A DNA stretch of 64,000 nt from Stictocephala bisonia (taxonomy: Eukaryota > Arthropoda > Insecta > Hemiptera > Membracidae), in contig JAQJVL010000198.1 in assembly GCA_035578905.1 (NCBI GenBank), positions 992,001 to 1,056,000 of the forward strand, given 5' to 3'. Numbering within the stretch: position 1 is the first letter of the stretch; each line of letters begins with the position of its first letter. Under the pieces are notes generated by a model that saw only the letters and a program-made list of their open reading frames with translations, did not search any database and had not been told where the DNA came from. Below, one piece after another: positions 36,701 to 45,332 of the stretch. The translations under genes were made by a program, and so were the position numbers.

Positions 36701-36703
36701 CAC
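21698..36703 (-). CDS. deltaCOP: Coatomer subunit delta (COPI delta-COP), nine coding exons
   Basis: Delta-COP is the medium (mu-like) subunit of the COPI F-subcomplex, which coats Golgi-derived vesicles for retrograde transport to the ER. Coding exons, 5' to 3': 36703-36664, 35398-35175, 33481-33302, 32538-32318, 31342-31172, 29468-29303, 28742-28595, 27209-27098, 26196-25992 and 21787-21698 (ten segments; the first carries only 13 codons). They give 518 residues plus an initiator Met from an upstream exon, against about 511 in vertebrates. The N-terminal longin-like part starts [13 protein letters not shown]; a Gly/Ser-rich linker lies in the fourth segment. The mu-homology domain runs from [17 protein letters not shown] to the terminal EKYEIV. 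All junctions have GT/AG ends and preserve frame. I see no lesion, so the gene looks functional. Confidence 0.96.
22159..23299. mobile_element. piggyBac-type MITE inside deltaCOP last intron
   Basis: It is bounded by TTAA (22155-22158 and 23300-23303), with perfect 12-bp TIRs CCCTTTGCGATC and GATCGCAAAGGG. Just inside each end are GC-rich, partly mirrored stretches with GGCCCGGC motifs. The middle is very AT-rich. No transposase: the open frame 23099-23389 crosses the element end and is not a gene. The ends differ from those of the autonomous-type element at 5.1 kb, so another piggyBac family moved it. Confidence 0.85.
23730..25475 (+). mobile_element. Decayed LINE in deltaCOP intron, interrupted by a SINE
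   Basis: 23735-23805 reads [14 protein letters not shown], an RT finger motif. The SINE at 23810-24095 interrupts it. RT resumes with ENILDNLE and [11 protein letters not shown] (about 24110-24200), then [14 protein letters not shown] (24590-24620) and RYGIIIWGS and LQKRAIRII (24745-24830). After about 230 unrelated bases comes the C-terminus at 25118-25380 ([20 protein letters not shown]). Many frame breaks; clearly inactive. Confidence 0.8.
23810..24095 (+). mobile_element. tRNA-derived SINE, family B, inserted in LINE RT
   Basis: The head has GTAGCGTAGTTGGTTCAATC (A box) and CAGTTCGATCCC (B box). The body and the tail GGCGTCTTATGAATAAATAA match 15040-15303 and 31622-31833. It splits the RT reading between FIPGK and the next RT segment, so it is younger than that LINE. 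Confidence 0.88.
25484..25522 (+). repeat. CT-rich microsatellite
   Basis: (CT)n with CCCTCC and CCCCCACC interruptions follows the 3' end of the LINE at 25475. Confidence 0.8.
25992..26196 (-). CDS. deltaCOP: deltaCOP coding segment 9
   Basis: 205 bases, acceptor TCAG and donor GTAAGG. It encodes [21 protein letters not shown] and [11 protein letters not shown]. The frame stays open for 15 more codons into the intron, but those residues do not match the family, and the conserved end is found 4.2 kb away. Confidence 0.94.
26197..27097 (-). other. deltaCOP intron, nothing recognised
   Basis: AT-rich intron between coding segments 8 and 9. No repeat or open frame of note. Confidence 0.6.
27098..27209 (-). 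CDS. deltaCOP: deltaCOP coding segment 8
   Basis: 112 bases, acceptor ACAG and donor GTAAGA. It encodes [20 protein letters not shown] through DVSIHIPL of the mu-homology domain. Confidence 0.95.
27480..27720 (+). mobile_element. Possible RTE-like LINE relic in deltaCOP intron
   Basis: Fragments such as [20 protein letters not shown] near 27497-27560 resemble the segment before the RT of RTE-type LINEs (a KLK-GKSAG-D motif). They are spread over frames with stops. Weak, by eye only. Confidence 0.3.
28595..28742 (-). CDS. deltaCOP: deltaCOP coding segment 7
   Basis: 148 bases, acceptor TCAG and donor GTGAGT. It encodes [16 protein letters not shown] and [15 protein letters not shown], all strongly conserved. 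Confidence 0.95.
29303..29468 (-). CDS. deltaCOP: deltaCOP coding segment 6, start of mu-homology domain
   Basis: 166 bases, acceptor GCAG and donor GTATAA. It encodes [20 protein letters not shown] through RGIQLQ, the first strands of the mu-homology domain. Confidence 0.95.
29470..31170 (-). other. deltaCOP intron, nothing recognised
   Basis: 1.7 kb of AT-rich intron between coding segments 5 and 6. I found no transposon end, hairpin or coding frame. The short open frame at 30730-30927 has no recognisable content. Confidence 0.55.
31172..31342 (-). CDS. deltaCOP: deltaCOP coding segment 5
   Basis: 171 bases, acceptor ACAG and donor GTGAGT. It contains [20 protein letters not shown], a conserved delta-COP linker motif, and ends SLVNTD. 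Confidence 0.93.
31622..31833 (+). mobile_element. tRNA-derived SINE, family B, 5'-truncated
   Basis: It starts at AATACATTTTGAGAAGGATC, after the tRNA-like head seen in the copies at 15.04 and 23.81 kb. It then matches them to the tail GGCGTCTTATGAATAAATAA. It lies in the deltaCOP intron between segments 4 and 5. Confidence 0.85.
32318..32538 (-). CDS. deltaCOP: deltaCOP coding segment 4 (charged helix and Gly-rich linker)
   Basis: 221 bases, acceptor ACAG and donor [26 protein letters not shown] is a conserved charged helix. It is followed by a Gly/Phe/Ser-rich stretch ([17 protein letters not shown]), the flexible linker that differs most between species. Confidence 0.95.
33302..33481 (-). 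CDS. deltaCOP: deltaCOP coding segment 3
   Basis: 180 bases, exactly 60 codons, acceptor TTAG and donor GTATGT. It encodes [20 protein letters not shown] through KVYQAVRQ, the end of the longin-like domain. Confidence 0.95.
33790..34305 (+). mobile_element. Helitron-like non-autonomous element in deltaCOP intron
   Basis: The start is TATATATATAAGCCAAATAC followed by GACTGGCTCACTCACTCACT and then AAAACCACCAAACGAATTGA, a theme common at insect Helitron 5' ends. The 3' part has GAGCGCAGTGAGAG and an 8-bp hairpin (TTGCATGC/GCGTGCAA at 34273-34291, one mismatch). Eleven bases later it ends GTGTCCCTTAG|T, close to but not exactly CTRR. It matches the unit ending at 13075. No Rep/helicase. Confidence 0.55.
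34819..34861. repeat. Perfect 18-bp hairpin in deltaCOP intron
   Basis: TTGTTTCACTACTCATAT (34819-34836) pairs without mismatch with ATATGAGTAGTGAAACAA (34844-34861) across a 7-base loop. It is not part of an element I recognise. Confidence 0.8.
35175..35398 (-). CDS. deltaCOP: deltaCOP coding segment 2
   Basis: 224 bases, acceptor ACAG and donor GTAAGT. It encodes [20 protein letters not shown] through LRLFSRV, part of the longin-like N-terminal domain shared by clathrin-adaptor small and medium chains. Confidence 0.95.
36385..36610 (+). mobile_element. Probable tRNA-derived SINE, family C
   Basis: GCTGAGGGCTAAGACGGTGG (A-box-like) is followed, about 40 bases on, by CTGGGTTTGATTACCAG (B-box-like). 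The rest has CCCAGTGCCACTTCC and GGGGCTTAAAAAAATGGCC. It does not share the tail of families A and B. It sits in the deltaCOP intron between segments 1 and 2. Confidence 0.5.
36664..36703 (-). CDS. deltaCOP: deltaCOP coding segment 1 ([13 protein letters not shown])
   Basis: The 40-base segment follows acceptor TTTAG and begins GTG, so residue 2 of the protein; no in-frame ATG precedes it. It ends in phase 1 before donor GTGAGT. An ATG-only upstream exon is required. Confidence 0.92.
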
Positions 36704-37127
36704 CTAAACAGATAAAAAAGCAATGTTATATCAACTAATTTATATAAACATTTAAATTGAAAACGTTGACAGAAAAATGAAAGGTGTCAAGAGTAAGGCA
36801 ATTATTCCTAATATTTTTATTAAATATTAACGTAGGAGTTTCAATATTAACGTGATTATAAATCAAATAACTTCAACAGAAAGTATGGCATCACTCGCAG
36901 CACCTTGAATTAGTTAATAAATGTTTAATTATTTCCATGCCACTTAATGTAACATTTTTGTTTTTTATAAAAAAGAATGAATTTAGTTGGATTAACCTCA
37001 GTTCTTACTTTGTTAGTTAGTATGTATGTTGAAATATGAATTTGCATGACACTGCTCAACATCGCTAAAAATGTGGGCAGATTTAATCTGACAGATTATC
37101 TGACAGATTGTTGCAGATTTAATCTGC

Positions 37128-37643
37128 AACAACATTGGTGGAGTCGCTGTCCTGTTCAGACACATGTTTGGAAGGCCGGACTTTACCAACTATGTTGATG
37201 GAAAACTCACAACACAAAAAATCCCTAACGGTGCAGTAATTTATAGCCTAGTTACAAAATCCAATTACAATAGTAAACCAACTCTTGAGGATTACAACAT
37301 GGCATTTAATCAACTTACAAGAGATTTCAAACAAAGGGGACTAAAGACACTCATCTGCTCACCGATGGGTTGTGTGAGGGATAAGATAACAATTAATCAC
37401 TTTGCCAAGAAAATTGTTGAGTTTCAGCTAGCTACAAAATCTACTGTACATGTAATATCATACAACCAGGAATCTGATAGAGTCTTGAAGGGGGGTCTTT
37501 CCCATTCTGACTTCCTGAAGAATCTCAAAGAAAGTATTGATCTAAACAAAAGCTTATCCGTCCAGAACAATAAATCTTTGTTTATGCCTCCTACACAAGA
37601 TGAGATGTCAACTCAGCCTGACCTTGTCCAACACTCCGGCTAA
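37128..37643 (+). CDS. LINE ORF1 fragment: TARG1/OARD1-like macrodomain
   Basis: The frame begins inside the domain (GGVAVLFRHMFGRPDF) and stops at 37641. Counting from the ATG at 37164, YSLVTK holds Lys29, KPT follows at 38-40 and SPMGCVRDK holds Asp70. These occupy the positions of the two catalytic residues (Lys84, Asp125) of human TARG1. TARG1 removes ADP-ribose from Asp/Glu of modified proteins. The N-terminal ADP-ribose-binding loop region is lost by truncation, so this copy cannot be active on its own. An overlapping Pro/Ser-rich frame (37600-37836) is the likely linker. Confidence 0.83.
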   Translation, partial: NNIGGVAVLFRHMFGRPDFTNYVDGKLTTQKIPNGAVIYSLVTKSNYNSKPTLEDYNMAFNQLTRDFKQRGLKTLICSPMGCVRDKITINHFAKKIVEFQLATKSTVHVISYNQESDRVLKGGLSHSDFLKNLKESIDLNKSLSVQNNKSLFMPPTQDEMSTQPDLVQHSG

Positions 37644-37759
37644 TATACCTCTGACTACACTCAACCCTCCAGCTTGTGAACAGCCCTCATTATCGTCCTC
37701 ACCAAGCATCCCCAGAAGCTCACCTAATGATACATCATCTGTCTCTCCTGTTATCTCTA

Positions 37760-39809
37760 GGACTTTCTCACCTTCACAGAAGACGACAGACAAATATTTT
37801 TTAGCAAACAATGTACAATTAAAAGCAGCAACTTAGGTAGACAATTTTGTAATGTAGCTGTAACTGATATACCTGTACATGGCTCAAGTAGTAGCTCAGC
37901 TTACAAAAATCAAAAAAGTTATCCTGTTAACTGTTTATTTTTAAATATTCAGGGTTTAAAAAATAAAATTGATATTGTTGAACATTTCTTACCACAAAGC
38001 AAACTAGATAAAGTCTCAATTATATGTTTATCAGAACATTGGCTTAGTAAAGATATTTGCAACATTGCGTGCCCAAAAGATTTTTATTGTGCAGCCAACT
38101 TTTGCAGAGAGAATAGCATTCGAGGGGGAACTTCAGTTCTCGTTAACAAAACACACAATTCAAAAAGTATTGACATATCACAATTTTGCTCAGAACTAAA
38201 TTTCGAAGCTTCAGCAGCTGCTTTAGATTCCCTTAAACTAATAATCATTTCAATTTACCATCCTCCCACAGGTGACCCAAAAATCTTCTTAGAAAACTTA
38301 GAAAATCTATTATGTTTTATCTCAACTCAGCGGGGTTATTCAACTATAATTGGTGGTGATATAAACGCCAAATTTGACATTACTTTAAACAAAAAATCTG
38401 TAGGAGACTTTCTTAATTTATTAAGACAACATAACTTCTTTTGCGTGAACAAAAATCCCACAAGAGGAGACCGCTGCCTCGACAATATATTTGTAAATTG
38501 CCCAGATCAAGTAACCGCATGTACAGTTCTTGATTTTCCCTTTTCAGATCACGATGGGCTCATCTTAAAACTAGAAAGAAACCAAAACTTACAGACCCCA
38601 TTACAAATAAATAAAAACACTAAAAGTACAAAGCCTTTAGAAATTACTTTTCCAAGATCAGCAACAGGTAATCTAGTAGACTGTCTGCTGGCGCATGATT
38701 GGGACAGTTTGATTATAAATGAAAAAAAATTAAGTGCTAAAGAATATTTTACTCTCTTTTTTGAAATCTTAATAAATAAATTAGTATATTGTTCAACTAT
38801 TAAAAACCCTAGTCACAAAGATAAAAATTTTAGAACCCAAAATATATGGTATACATGTGAAATGAAGCAAATGAAGGAGCGACTTTTGTTCTTACACAAA
38901 CTAATGAAGAATTCCAACTGTAAACGGTTACAACAAAGCTATGCAGATCTCAAAAGGCAATATAAAAAATCTGTAGAAGATGCCAAACTTGTTTATAATG
39001 CAGGTAAAATTGAAAGTAGTAGCAACAAATGTAGAGCTGCTTGGAAATTAATTAAAGAAAATACTGACAGTCCATCCCCTCAAGCAGATATGGCTGTTAC
39101 TCCAGATAGATTTAATAATTATTTCATTAACTCAGTTGCGCAAATTAAAAATGATATCATACAACCTAGTATTAACTGCTTAAATTTAACTCAAAATTAC
39201 CATATTAAAAAGAACAATTTTCATTTTGCAAGTGTCTCTTCTGATGATGTACTGGCAGCTGTTAAAAGATTGAAAAACTCAGAAAGTAAAGACATATTTA
39301 ATTTATCCAATAACATTTTCAAAAATATTCATCACACTTTTTTAATTCCTCTCACGTTATGCATAAACAAGTGCTTGGCTGAAGGTTTTTTCCCAGATGA
39401 GTTAAAGTTGTCCAGAATTTGTCCAATATTCAAAAAAGGCCCTAAAAATGAACCTGAGAGCTACCGTCCAATATCTATCATACCAGTTCTTTCTAAAGTT
39501 ATTGAAATTATAGTGCATGATCAATTGGTTGCATACCTAAATAACAGCAATTATTTAAATATAGAACAGTTCGGTTTTAGAAGAGGCAAGTGTACGGTCG
39601 ATGCTATCGCTGCTCTAATCAAGGAAATTCTTACCACTTTCGAGGACAAAGGCTTTGCTCAGGCTACTCTGTGTGATCTAAGCAAGGCATTTGATTGCGT
39701 TGATCATGCAGGGTTGATTGGAAAACTTAATTTTTATGGAATAACTGGAATTGCCTCAAATTTTTTTTCAAAACTATTAAAAAAATCGTATGCAAAAGGT
39801 TTACGTTAA
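37760..39809 (+). CDS. LINE ORF2: AP endonuclease and N-terminal RT
   Basis: The frame is open from about 37760 to 39809; no ATG lies in the endonuclease part, so its start is unclear. Endonuclease blocks: FLNIQGLKNK (37935), CLSEHWL (38030), IRGGTSVLV, GGDINAKFD (38353), TRGDRCLDNIF and FSDHDGL. RT blocks: SYRPISIIPVLSKVIE (39461), FGFRRGKCTVDAI (39572) and CDLSKAFDCVDH (39674). A frameshift after KLLKK, at a run of seven A near 39780, moves the remaining RT to the next frame. Confidence 0.9.
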
Positions 39810-40737
39810 CGGAAACTGGTCCAGTGAGGTTAATGTTCCATGGGGAGTGCCTCAAGGCTCAGTCCTTGGCCCTCTTTTATTCTTGATACAAATTAATGAT
39901 CTTCCTAATGTTTTAAAAGCAAAATCTTTCTTGTATGCTGACGACACAACTTTTCTTAATAAACATCCTGATTTTAACTGTTTACAAAAACTTGTTAGTG
40001 ATACCTTTGAAGAAGCATCAGTTTGGTTTAGATCAAACGGTTTCTTACTAAATGAATCCAAAACCCAAAACATTCTATTTAGCTTAAGACAAAATCCCTC
40101 AAAGGAAACAAAATTTTCTGATAGTGTAAAGTTCTTAGGAATCATTATAGATAACAAGTTGACGTGGAGCACCCACATTGAATTCATTTCAAAGAGGTTA
40201 TCAAGAGTAATTTATTTGTTAAGACGAATTATGACTTGCGTCCCAGAAACCTATGTAAAATCATCATATTATGCTTTTTTCCAGTCAATCATCAGATATG
40301 GATTTGTAATTTGGGGTAACAGTTCAAAAATTAGTGATATTCTTTTACTGCAAAAGAAGGCTATTAGAGTTATTTCAAAGTCACAACTGCGTGACCATTG
40401 TAGACCATTATTTATCAATCTTCAAATACAAACCATTATAAATTTATACATATTTGACTTGGTTTCTTATATTCTCAAAAACTCTGAATGTGTAACATTT
40501 GTTAGTGACTGTCATAATTACAATACCAGAAATAAGAACAACATCTCAATAAATCACTGTAGGCTTAGTACAACTCAACGTAGTCACGTTATCATATCTC
40601 AACAGCTGTACAACAAACTAAGACATCTAATTAATAAATATCCAACCAAATTATTTCTAACTAAATTTTTTAATTGGCTCGTTCAAAATCCATTTTACAC
40701 CCTAGAGTTTTTGAGTCTTAGGGAAATAGTTTTTTAG
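39790..40737 (+). CDS. LINE RT catalytic core and C-terminus
   Basis: 315 residues. WGVPQGSVLGPLLFL is at 18-32, the catalytic YADDTTF is at 49-55 (Asp51, Asp52), FLGIIIDNKLTW follows, then YGFVIWGNSS and LLQKKAIRVISK. The first residues (MQKVYVNGNWSS) continue the previous frame in a normal LINE, which proves the break at 39780 is a lesion and not a gene boundary. The stop is followed by about 125 bases of 3' UTR and an AATAAA at 40855. Confidence 0.92.
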   Translation: MQKVYVNGNWSSEVNVPWGVPQGSVLGPLLFLIQINDLPNVLKAKSFLYADDTTFLNKHPDFNCLQKLVSDTFEEASVWFRSNGFLLNESKTQNILFSLRQNPSKETKFSDSVKFLGIIIDNKLTWSTHIEFISKRLSRVIYLLRRIMTCVPETYVKSSYYAFFQSIIRYGFVIWGNSSKISDILLLQKKAIRVISKSQLRDHCRPLFINLQIQTIINLYIFDLVSYILKNSECVTFVSDCHNYNTRNKNNISINHCRLSTTQRSHVIISQQLYNKLRHLINKYPTKLFLTKFFNWLVQNPFYTLEFLSLREIVF

Positions 40738-41422
40738 TGCACATCTAAATCTGAAAGTAAAAAGTAAATTTGTTATTATTGAATATTATCTCAATTTTTG
40801 ACATGTGTGTAAACACTAATAATGACTTTGTCAATGCATTTTTTGTAAAATGGCAATAAAGATTGATTTGATTTGATTTGATTTGAACCATCAAATAAGC
40901 ACATGTATTTTTTCCATAAGAAAAGCCAGTAGGCAATCTCAACAACCCGAGTTTCAGTTTTAAAAAGACATTTGAAACATTTGTAAGTTGCAAACAACTA
41001 TTTATTTAATCATCTTTTAACAAATAATATCTTTAAAAATATAGCGCATTACATATCTAACATAACTTAAAAATGAATAGTTTATGAAAACAATTTTCAC
41101 CCAAGAGTTTTTTCTACCAGAGAAATCTTATTTTAAGATTTTTTTCCTTAATTTAAAATAGTTTCTGCACTTAAACATTTACAAAACTCTAATCCATATT
41201 GTATCCTTGAGTAAAATATTAACTTTCTTTTGAGGTTAGTGACATTTTGAATGGTTGTGATATGAAAACAAATATTATTTAGACTCCTTGCCAAAAATAT
41301 ATTCATCCCAATCTTAACCATTTTATACCTACAAAATAAGAATTCTGTAGAATATAATTTATTTACATTGTTACCTTCAACTATAATTTGGAAATCAGCT
41401 TTCATTTGATTACACACTCTCT

Positions 41423-42290
41423 CTAACACGAGCCATAAAATCTCAGAGATGGAAAGGCTTTTTTGGTCAAAAACGTTTTTAAACTGAGTTTAAAGGCTTT
41501 TAGTATCAAATTGAGGCTATATATTGACGTTTGTTTCAAAACGTAAATGCCTGAGGACATGTTGGAACAGAATTTCTCACCATGACCGTTACATTTAAAA
41601 CATAGATCAGAATGTATTCCAAATAATTTATTCAATCTCATTCCTTCGACTTCAGTATCATCTAATATTATGGTGAGCAATCTGAGTCTGTTTATCGTAA
41701 AAAGATTTGTCAGTAAATTATTTGTTTGATTTAGATTTAAGATTGTCCTAAAATGCATAAATTGAGTTTTTGTGAGCTGTTCAGTTCAAGACCATTTGCC
41801 AAAACCATTTGTCTAAAGCTTCAAAAACATTGTTAGTTAAGTTTTGCAGCGCATTAAGTTTGTAGCTTTTAGTATGGCTTTGGTATCGTCTGCATATAAG
41901 CTGAGTTGGGAATATAGATTTCACAATTCATTCACATATGCATAAAAGATAAGGGAGGCCCAATATGGACCCTTGGGGAACACCATAATGACATTCCTTC
42001 CAACTTGAACAATTATTACCATTCTTTATAAATGTTATTGTTCATTGATATTGATTTCTTAGATAAGATTTTATCTAGCTAAAGAATATTTTGATAAATA
42101 TTGTAATACTGAAGCTTTGTCAGCAAAATCTCATTCATTACACAATCAAATACTTTGGACAGATAGCAGAAAATTTCAGCCACGCTCATCAATCCATCCA
42201 AGCCATACCCATCTTCCCATAGAAGATTTGATAAAGCAAAAGCAGTATTGATCAGGTGATGGGGCAGCATTTTTTTAAAGGAGAAAATGA
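41423..42290 (-). mobile_element. Decayed LINE RT fragment
   Basis: Reading minus: CYLSKVFDCVMNEILLTKLQ (42190-42110), a degenerate GVPQG block (about 41985) and ADDT (about 41890). Then come FGIHSD and SNMSSGIYVLKQTS in 41758-41423. It resembles the LINE at 59.3 kb (FLGIHLDRGLTW, LTSGIYVLRQLS). Full of stops and frame changes. The 400 bases below 41423 hold nothing I recognise. Confidence 0.7.
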
Positions 42291-43015
42291 GTGATACGTT
42301 TGCAGATTATCTATGGTTTGGGGGAATAAGGAAGAAGAGGCACAAATACAATTGAAAGCATGGATGGTGGTGATGGCACAACTCAAAATAAAGTTTAATG
42401 TAAAGTAAACTGAGTTCACTATAATAACAAATATAGTTAAGAGAAAAATGGAGAAGCTGTTGTTGGAAGAGAGGATCAAATAAAAATATGTAGAACGTTG
42501 TGAGTATCTCTGTAGTGTATTGCAAGAGATTGACAGAATTGACAAAGAAATAAAATAATGGGGTGGCTATCAGGAGGATTTACCAAAACAGCTCCAAACC
42601 TGATATGAATAGTCATTTTCCTGAAATGTAAGGAGATTTTGTATAAAACCCATCATCTATATTGCTGTATGGAGGTACATAATATTTTGTACCTCACAGG
42701 GGTGACGGGACAGAGGGTTTAGATTAGAGCACACAGGATTGTAAAATGAGATGTTTAAAGGGTAGTGTAGGAGTGCCCAGACGAGATAGAATGAGGAATG
42801 AAGTAATTAGAAGGAGAGCTGAGGATGAGCAATTAGCGAATAGCAAAATGCATAGGAATAGACTAAGATGGTTTAGGCATGTAAAAACGATGGTGAATTT
42901 AGGGTGCCAGAGAGGGGCCATAAGTTGGAAAGAAATGGAAGAAAGGATATTCAGAGGAAGACCAAAGAATCTATAGCAGAATGGAATAAAATAATGTGTT
43001 GAGAGAAGAGGGGAA
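42290..43015 (+). mobile_element. Decayed RTE-like LINE 3' fragment
   Basis: 42746-42976 reads MRCLKGSVGVPRRDRMRNEV then RLRWFRHVKTM and FRGRPKN. This is the C-terminal signature of a LINE group (LRW-GHV-RM, GRP+). A better copy of the same region lies at 55393-55806. Upstream pieces (LLYGGT near 42665) fit the same protein in other frames. Confidence 0.7.
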
Positions 43016-43769
43016 AACCTACTTAACACTGAATGATTTTTAAAAAATAATCCTTTTTAAGATGTTTTATTATCTTTTACAGACAATTGGTATCTGTGCA
43101 CCTTCTAGATGATTAATAAATATTGATATTTTTATCCTAGTGATTAGCAGGTCTATAATGTCTGAAGAAATAATTTTTATTCTGTAAAAGACACATTTCA
43201 TATTTAAAAACAGACAATGTTTTATAGTGCAAATCTTACTTTTTTGATATATTTTTATTATTTAACATGTTTTCCCAGTTTTTTGTTGTTGTCTGGTTTT
43301 TGACAATGAACAAATTTGAATACTTTTTTGGAATGACAATTAGGCTATATCTAGAGATTTCACAGAAAAACTGTGTTTGTGGCAAATGGCATATAGCTCC
43401 TATATGCACCATGATAATAAAAACAAAAACTAGTGTAAGTAAAAAACACAAATTTATATATATTTCTCTCAGAGAGACAGGCGACAGTCCCAGTGGCCAG
43501 GTAGCCAATTTTGACGCAAATAAAGATTTTTGTGAGAATATAGGATTATGAAAAGTAAGGTTAGGTAAGTGTTTTTTTTTTTTTTACTGAAAACATTCAT
43601 TGTGGATATGCAATTCAACTGATTGCATCCCTCCTGAAGTCCTTAAGTTTTGTTGTATCATAATTGTTTCACATATAACTTTATATTTAAACTTTTTCAC
43701 GAAAATAGGAAAGTTCACTTCAAATCTCTAACTTGGATTTATAACACTATTACTGAAATTCGGCGACCC

Positions 43770-45330
43770 TTCTAAAGTATGTAACGTAATTACAGGCCAG
43801 TTGTCATTCAGTCCGCAATAGCAAAGATCTTCCGAGGAAATTGTTCTTTCCATCTCAAAAATTACATTATACCCGAACAACATGCTTTCTGCAAAGGAAA
43901 TCTACCTCAACAAATCTAGCAGTCTTTCGAAATCTAGTCAGCCTCCTAAAGGACACCAGATTGATAGTGTATACTTAAGACTTTTCAAAAGTCTGATATT
44001 GTGAGCCATATACACCTAATACAAAAGCAAAGTGCTTTTGGTGTTAATGGTCAACTATTGCAGTGGTTGAAGGATTATTTGATATTTGATAGATAGATGG
44101 CTCTGTATTATATTTGGAAGTGCACAATCTCAAAAAATTCTAGCACTCTGGTGTGCCTCAGGGTTCATTACTCGGCCAATGACTTATTTATTATTTATTA
44201 ATTTATTTATTAATGACATTGTTGAAAACATATCGGCCAAAAATTAATTGTTTGCCGATGATATAGATATTTAGTGAAATCAGCACATTTAATGATGCCA
44301 TTGTTCTTCAATCCAGTATCAATATAATAACAGACTGGTGCTCTAAAAATGAAATGGATCTAAATGCCCAGAAGTGCCTAATGAATAACTACCATAGAAC
44401 TCAATCCCCAGAAGAACATGAATACTTTATTAATGGATGCATGCTGAAGAGAGTCAACAGAGTGATTGTTTTGGGAATAGTCATGGTTCCTGGGCTGAAA
44501 TTCGAAGAACACCTTCTCCATGTATTTGGGAAAGCCAACTCTGTCATAGGTTTCATGATCAGGATATCAAGAGAGGGATTTTTTATTACTACTCTGAAAT
44601 TCTTCGTTATTTCACTAGTGCGGCCACATCTTGAGTATGGCTCGGTGATCTGGAACCCGTATCAAATTTGACACTGTGCACTTCTGGAGGGAATTCAGAC
44701 GATGCTACTAAAGCATATTGGAGTTTGACTTGCTTATAGGTTTGATTAGGTGCCCATGGAACAGTTGCTGATGGACCTTTATCTCCCTACCCTTGATATA
44801 AGACAGAAAAAACTAGACCTGATATTTCTCTTCAAGCTAATTAATAGCCACATAAACTGTCCGGAACTCCTAGCTCCTAGGACTTAAGAGCTTCACATGT
44901 GACCAGATCCCTACAATGCTTTAGCAGACACCACTTTTCTACCTCTTACAATTACAACAGCACCATTCCTAGAATCCTTAGGGCTGGAAACTCTATCTCC
45001 TCACAGATCAACCTCTTTGGGTAACCGGTGGATTCATTCAGGAGACAATTGGATGATATAATACGTAATATGTTCAAGATTGAATCCTTAAATGTGAAAT
45101 GTAACCAATCGTTAATTTCTTTATAGTTAATCATTGTTGAAATTTATTTGTTTATTGTTATTAATTGTATTGAATTGATACAAAAGAATATCCCTATTGT
45201 TCCTTGTACTTGAATAGAATTAATATAAGTATTAGGCCTAAGTTAGGCCTACTACATCACTTGTTTAATTTTATATATATATATATATTATAATATATAA
45301 ATGGTGCTGACTGTTTAAATAAATAAATAA
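43770..45330 (+). mobile_element. Decayed LINE RT fragment
   Basis: Pieces in order: YRPVVIQSAIAKIF (43790), EQHAFCKGN (43880), SGVPQGSLLG (44150) and FADDI-like sequence (44250). VLGIVMVPGLKFEEHL, RPHLEYGSVIWNPYQ and similar motifs lie in 44354-44671. The 3' end is TTTAAATAAATAAATAAG at 45316-45332. Multiple stops and shifts; inactive. Confidence 0.75.
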
Positions 45331-45332
45331 GA

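Larger units (their letters stand above)
37108..40887 (+). mobile_element. Nearly intact LINE with TARG1-like macrodomain, endonuclease and RT
   Basis: The plus-strand element is 5'-truncated inside a macrodomain (about 37120). Then follow a Pro/Ser-rich linker, an endonuclease and RT in one long frame (about 37760-39809), and the rest of the RT (39790-40737) after one frameshift. The 3' end is a (TTTGA)n-like tail at 40865-40886. The endonuclease/RT is plainly related to the LINE at 1-2.4 kb. Few lesions suggest recent insertion. A 25-bp palindrome (37108-37132) marks the 5' junction. It may lie in deltaCOP intron 1 if the candidate ATG exon is correct. Confidence 0.92.
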
